Shown here in pieces: positions 59,783 through 64,000 of a stretch of DNA of 64,000 nucleotides. The translations under genes and the position numbers were made by a program. How positions within the stretch are numbered: position 1 is the first letter of the stretch; the number at the start of each line of letters is the position of its first letter. Source of the stretch: Erythroxylum novogranatense (taxonomy: Eukaryota; Streptophyta; Magnoliopsida; Malpighiales; Erythroxylaceae); assembly GCA_029891385.1 (NCBI GenBank), contig CM057228.1, forward strand, positions 23,085,309-23,149,308. Reading direction: 5' to 3'. The notes below the pieces were generated by a model. The model did not search any database. It worked only from the letters and a program-made list of their open reading frames with translations, and had not been told where the DNA came from.

Positions 59783-62299
59783 TCTTAACTCTTGTAGTGT
59801 ATCTTGGATGATGTGACGATAACTAGAAATTAGAGTTGCAGTAAGACTCAACATTTGAAGATAGTGGAGATCTTTGAGGATAAGGGTGCTAGTTTCCTAT
59901 TTGAATGTAAATTATATCTTTATGCTATCTTATAGATTTTATCTTATCAATTAGAGTCCTATTTAGATTGGGAGTGTCATCCAATTGGTCCATGTAATAT
60001 AATCTGATAGAGATATATGTGACTTTAACACGATTTTAGGCGATTCAGTTTAAGTGAGATTTTGAATGTAACTTGGCTTTCAAGTTAGAGTGCCTATATA
60101 TAGCTCATTCGAATTTTGCCTCTTCTCATTAAGCCAGAGAGAGTATTTGTTGTATTTTTTTGAGAGAAAGCAATATAAAGATTGATTTTATCATATCTTT
60201 CTGATTTTTTTGTTGCCTTTATTTTTTTATTGCTTCCGTAGCACCATTTCTTCGAGTGTGCGAAGTAAATATTTCAAGAGTCGTTGAAGGCTGAAGTCTT
60301 ACTTAAAAGAATCTATGTGAGACTGTTGTGCAAAAAATATTAGCGATCATCTTTGATGTAAGTTCGAGTCTCAAGGTCATCTTTGTATCAATACACATGT
60401 TGAGTTTTAAGATATTATATTTTAAGCAATTTGACTAATTGATTGTTACAGGATCTAGGTCATGTTGACATCAGGAATCCTATCTCTGGCGTTAGGTGGA
60501 GTTAGGAACGCCTATTAATTAGACTGGTGACATGCATATATATTGATATAAATCGTGGAACTTCTGAAAATCTACAAATTGGCATACTTGATGACCATTT
60601 CACTTCATTATATTTTGGATGGAAATATTAGCACATTGACGTCGGTCCTCGATGAACTTGAACTTACGTGTCATTGACAAGTTGAAGAAAAACATAATCA
60701 TGACCTAAGAAAACATTGTTAACTCTTCTTACTCTCATTAATTAATGGTTGATTTCTATAATAGCATACATTTCTGTAAGGTTTGTACCATTTATAACGA
60801 GAACAATGGGCTTGGACTTTGACCTCTTGTTCACCATGGAATCGTTAAAAGAGTAAAGGTATATATGTTTCTTTAATAGGTGAGAAGCATGCTCTTTCGT
60901 GGATCATTTAGCCATATGATTGAATATCTCCCACTACATCAGATATTTTTGTTCTATTTTGCCCTAATTGTAGTGGGATTGTAATCTTGAATATCTTAGC
61001 ATTAGTGACTAGATTAATAATGGAACTTGGAAATTAAATGTCCACTTATAACGGGACTGTAATTTCAAGCATTTTCTTCTCTTTTCTCGCGGTAATTGGA
61101 AATCTTGCCAAGCACATCAGAGTTGGTGGATAATCAATAGCAGCCTCTGCCCATAATTGCTGAATCCTGGGCCTAAAAGTAAGGTATGGGATGCTTGACA
61201 AACTGATCATAAAGTTGTTTCACTTTGGTGACCGTTCAGACTCTAAGCTTCTTTAGCCATAAGATGTCTCTTTTCAATGATTTCATACCTATTCCTGTCA
61301 TTGTCAACAATTTTAGAGGGGTGCAGATATAAAATATTATCACAAGTTGCCTTACTCTCAATTTCCACGTCGTTGAATTGAATTTGAAGTCGAATCTCTC
61401 ATAAATAGGAAATAAGAAAAGATCATATAGAATTTTCATTGCACATCAATTTCTTTGGATCACATTCATAGGTTGCTCAAAACGAACGTAAACTAATTTC
61501 AACTTAAGAAGTAATTATTTTAATTTCATAAAAATTCTCAAAACTTGACCCAACGCCCTTACGTTAAATGAGATACTTCAGAAAATTTATATGGAGTATG
61601 ACATGTTGCCATCAATACTGCAAAAGCTTATGCTTCCTATATAATTGGTGGTGCAATACACGTTGAACGTATACTATTAATTTGTACCATGAATTCATCT
61701 TTCCCATTTACTTGGGGAACAATGGAAACAAAATTTGATGGAGTCTTGTGATAAACATACAAAAACAAGAAGCAAACGGTTGCTAGCCGGCAATGATGGG
61801 AGCATTACGTAACAAGAACATAATTTAGTGGTTTTTGGCATCGGATTTGGGAAGAGATAAACACAATGTGTGGTGAGGTCAGGGTGACTAACACTGAAGT
61901 AAGGAGGCAATAAGCCCAGCTAAGTCATCAAACCCTTTTCACAAATAATCTTTTGGAATCGTTTAACATATATAGGGTCTAAGTTCTTAGTTGCTTTTTC
62001 GCTTGAATTTTCTCCTGTTTTCTTGTAGCAGTATTCAATCTCTTGATGTTAGCTAGACCCAAGATAAGATCAATTCAAGGGTTGCTTTCGATTTACTCAT
62101 TCAGTTGATTTTTTCAAAAATTTAAGCGACGTTGACTCCTTACTATATCAAGCATTTTTTTTACCTCTAATTGAAGGAGAAATTTATTAAAAAATACAAA
62201 AAGTCTAACAAACCATAAACTCGTTCTCATCTTTTGGTTGGTGAAAGGGGCCATAAATTGACAAAGGAGTGCCTGTTGCTATCAGTTTTACCTTTTTTG

Positions 62300-62332
<33 letters not shown>

Positions 62333-63240
62333 GTAAAGGTTAGGTGAAATTGACTTCTTATTTGTCTATATATTCACATTTTGACCAAGTGTATGAAGTG
62401 AGATACTTTGAAATCTTTTCAATTTTGATTATACATTGATATTTTCTAATGTTAAAAGGTAATTCCTATAAACAGTGTATATCAGAAATAATTCCCATAG
62501 TCCTATTCTTGTTTAAATCTAACCAGCATGCCTTTTTAGTATTAATTGCGTGATTAGTTTCTTATAGATAAGTCTGTCAACTAATTAAGAAAATCACTCT
62601 TGTAAATTTACTGTTCATAAACTATTTCTTACAGTAAGTTCAATATCGAATCATAGTTATGAACATCCATAAACACAATAAGAAACGTGTACGCTAATTT
62701 CCGTAGGATGTTCAAAATATCTCCTACACTTCTGGGGAGCGGGATAGAAAGGATGCACATAAAGAGGATAAGAAGTATAAGTTATCTATTCTTCTATCTT
62801 TGATGATTAAAAGAAGTAATATATATATATATATATATAAGGAATGCAAAATTAATTTGGTTAGACTAATGGATGTAACTTAGAAAGCAGACATAATTTT
62901 CATTACTGTAAAAAAAGACGATATAAAAGAATTATGATAATTACCACAACTTACACAGTTTTTAATAAGGTTTTATTGGAATAACATGTAAAAACTTTAA
63001 TGAAAGTAAAATTTTAAATTAGTTATATCCTATTTTCACGGATATTTAATATCATTGAAAGTCTATTTCAATAGATGCCTAGTACCGAAACCCGATTTCA
63101 CTAAAATCTTAAGATTATTGAAGTTCTATATTACAGGAATTTAAGACTTGAATTATCCAACGTCTAAACAAGAAACATCCCTCCTACGCAATTCTCCAAA
63201 GCCTTCAAGTTATATTAGTATTCAGTAAGGCCAAGTTACA
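59783..63240. other. AT-rich intergenic DNA with LTR-like promoter and microsatellites
   Basis: About 59790-60300 has a promoter look: CCTATATATAGCTC near 60102, then a leader with GAGAGAGTATTTGTTG and AAAGCAATATAAAG. It may be an old copia LTR remnant, but no boundaries are visible. At 61090-61440 the minus strand has short open stretches without an identifiable protein. (TA)n lies at 62301-62329 and 62819-62839. Nothing else is supported. Confidence 0.4.
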
Positions 63241-63378
63241 CTTGAATTCTTCGGTGAGTTACAACTTTATCAACATGTTATTTACATCCTCTAAAATTTT
63301 AACTCTTTTCAACAAAATCTAACTAGATATAATCAATTTTTGATCTTGTAGAACTTTACATTTTTTACCATAGCTCCC

Positions 63379-63401
63379 ATCTATCTATCTATCTATCTAT
63401 C
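63379..63401. repeat. (ATCT)n microsatellite
   Basis: About six ATCT units in AT-rich DNA. Confidence 0.9.
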
Positions 63402-63499
63402 GCTTGAGTTTTTTTATTCCCTATAAAGATAGTTTCATTTCCATCACCAATGACCAGAGTGAATGCGATTGAGTCTCTCAAACTGTATATTCTTGGTTG

Positions 63500-64000
63500 C
63501 TTAATGGTCTTTTTCACTCTATCCTTGACTATACCGTTTTGATGATTTCTTTTTTAAGTTGTTCTAATGTCACTTTTAAACTAACACTTCTAACTTTTGA
63601 ACTTGGCACGACCTTTCCATATGCTTGCCTCAACATATGTCGCTTCCAAAATACTATATCTTTGAAGGTTATCCTAAACTTTTTACCAAGCATATGAAGC
63701 AAAAGTCTATCTTCCAGTGTTTTCCATCCCTTAATAAACGACCTTTATGAAGTTCTATCATGACTCACCCATATGTGTCATACTACAACATTATTATCTT
63801 TCTTCTCTCAAGATTTAAGACATGGACATGCATGTTATGCTGTAACATTTCCTTTGTTACAGCTAATGCACCTTTTACTACCTTAAGATGCCCATTACCG
63901 TAAGAAAACTTTACCCTTGACTATCAAGAGTACTTAAGGAAATCAAATTCTTCTGAAGATTAGGAACATACCATGCAACTGATATTCTAACAATTTTATC
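63500..64000 (-). pseudogene. Degenerate copia protease/integrase fragment, runs off the edge
   Basis: The minus strand from 64000 reads AWYVPNLQKNLISLSTL, a block typical of the copia segment between protease and integrase. It then decays through stops and frameshifts with traces of the pre-integrase region. No LTR is visible in the window. It is unrelated in detail to the Sirevirus copies (which have NLLSVSQLCDMN), so it is a separate, older insertion. Confidence 0.65.

Noticed and set aside
60000..60300. Plant gene promoter with TATATATAGC
   Set aside because: No coding sequence follows. An old LTR remnant is as likely, so it is mentioned only as part of the intergenic entry.
61236..61439. 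Possible minus-strand exon near 61.3 kb
   Set aside because: Short frame without recognisable motif or convincing splice sites; surrounding frames are full of stops.

Overview
This is a plant nuclear genome window, most likely from a eudicot (inference from AT-richness and the retroelement types). It is almost entirely a nest of LTR retrotransposons beside a decayed fragment of one host gene. I see no intact gene, no rRNA or tRNA gene, no CRISPR array and nothing bacterial. The species cannot be named from the sequence.

Layout, outermost to innermost. Bases 259-426 and 49071-52895 are two halves of one plus-oriented Ty3/gypsy-type LTR (E7). A second LTR end (E6, 1-258) abuts it on the left. 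Element E1 (427-49065, minus, TSD TTGTA) split E7. E1 has about 3.7 kb of internal sequence without coding capacity, and its 3' LTR holds a 3.9 kb solo LTR (S1, 2628-6530, TSD AGATA). Inside E1 sits E3, a Ty1/copia element of Sirevirus type (9971-45727, minus, TSD ATTCA). E3 was hit twice: by E5, a sister Sirevirus in the opposite orientation (11570-20417, plus, TSD GTGCA), and by E2, a Tekay-type chromovirus (21902-39492, minus, TSD GTGTA). E2 holds E4 (27348-35562, minus, TSD CTAGA), two giant LTRs around only 578 bp. Every boundary from E1 inward was fixed by TG/CA-type ends plus a 5-bp target duplication. The longest chain is E7 > E1 > E3 > E2 > E4.

Right of 52895 the DNA is lower copy. 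Minus-strand exons of a GPI ethanolamine phosphate transferase 3 (PIG-O) homologue lie at 53642-54617, with a frameshift and a lost splice donor. They are followed by a tandem array of roughly 490-bp units (55862-57195), a second solo LTR (S2, 57196-59777, TSD AAATG), AT-rich DNA with microsatellites, and a degenerate copia fragment running off the right edge.

All element genes are decayed by in-frame stops and frameshifts, but the domain order is readable: gag-PR-IN-RT-RNaseH plus ORF3 in the two Sireviruses, and gag-PR-RT-RNaseH-IN-chromodomain in E2. The most interesting signals are non-coding. A repeated GTCGAC-centred palindrome occurs both upstream of the LTR TATA box and again just before ORF3 in both Sireviruses. 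CG-rich palindrome cassettes sit in several chromovirus-type LTRs. Small hairpins with compensating stem changes lie about 400 nt from the LTR end in five LTR types. Two Sirevirus copies share the same gag stop and the same gag/pol frame offset.
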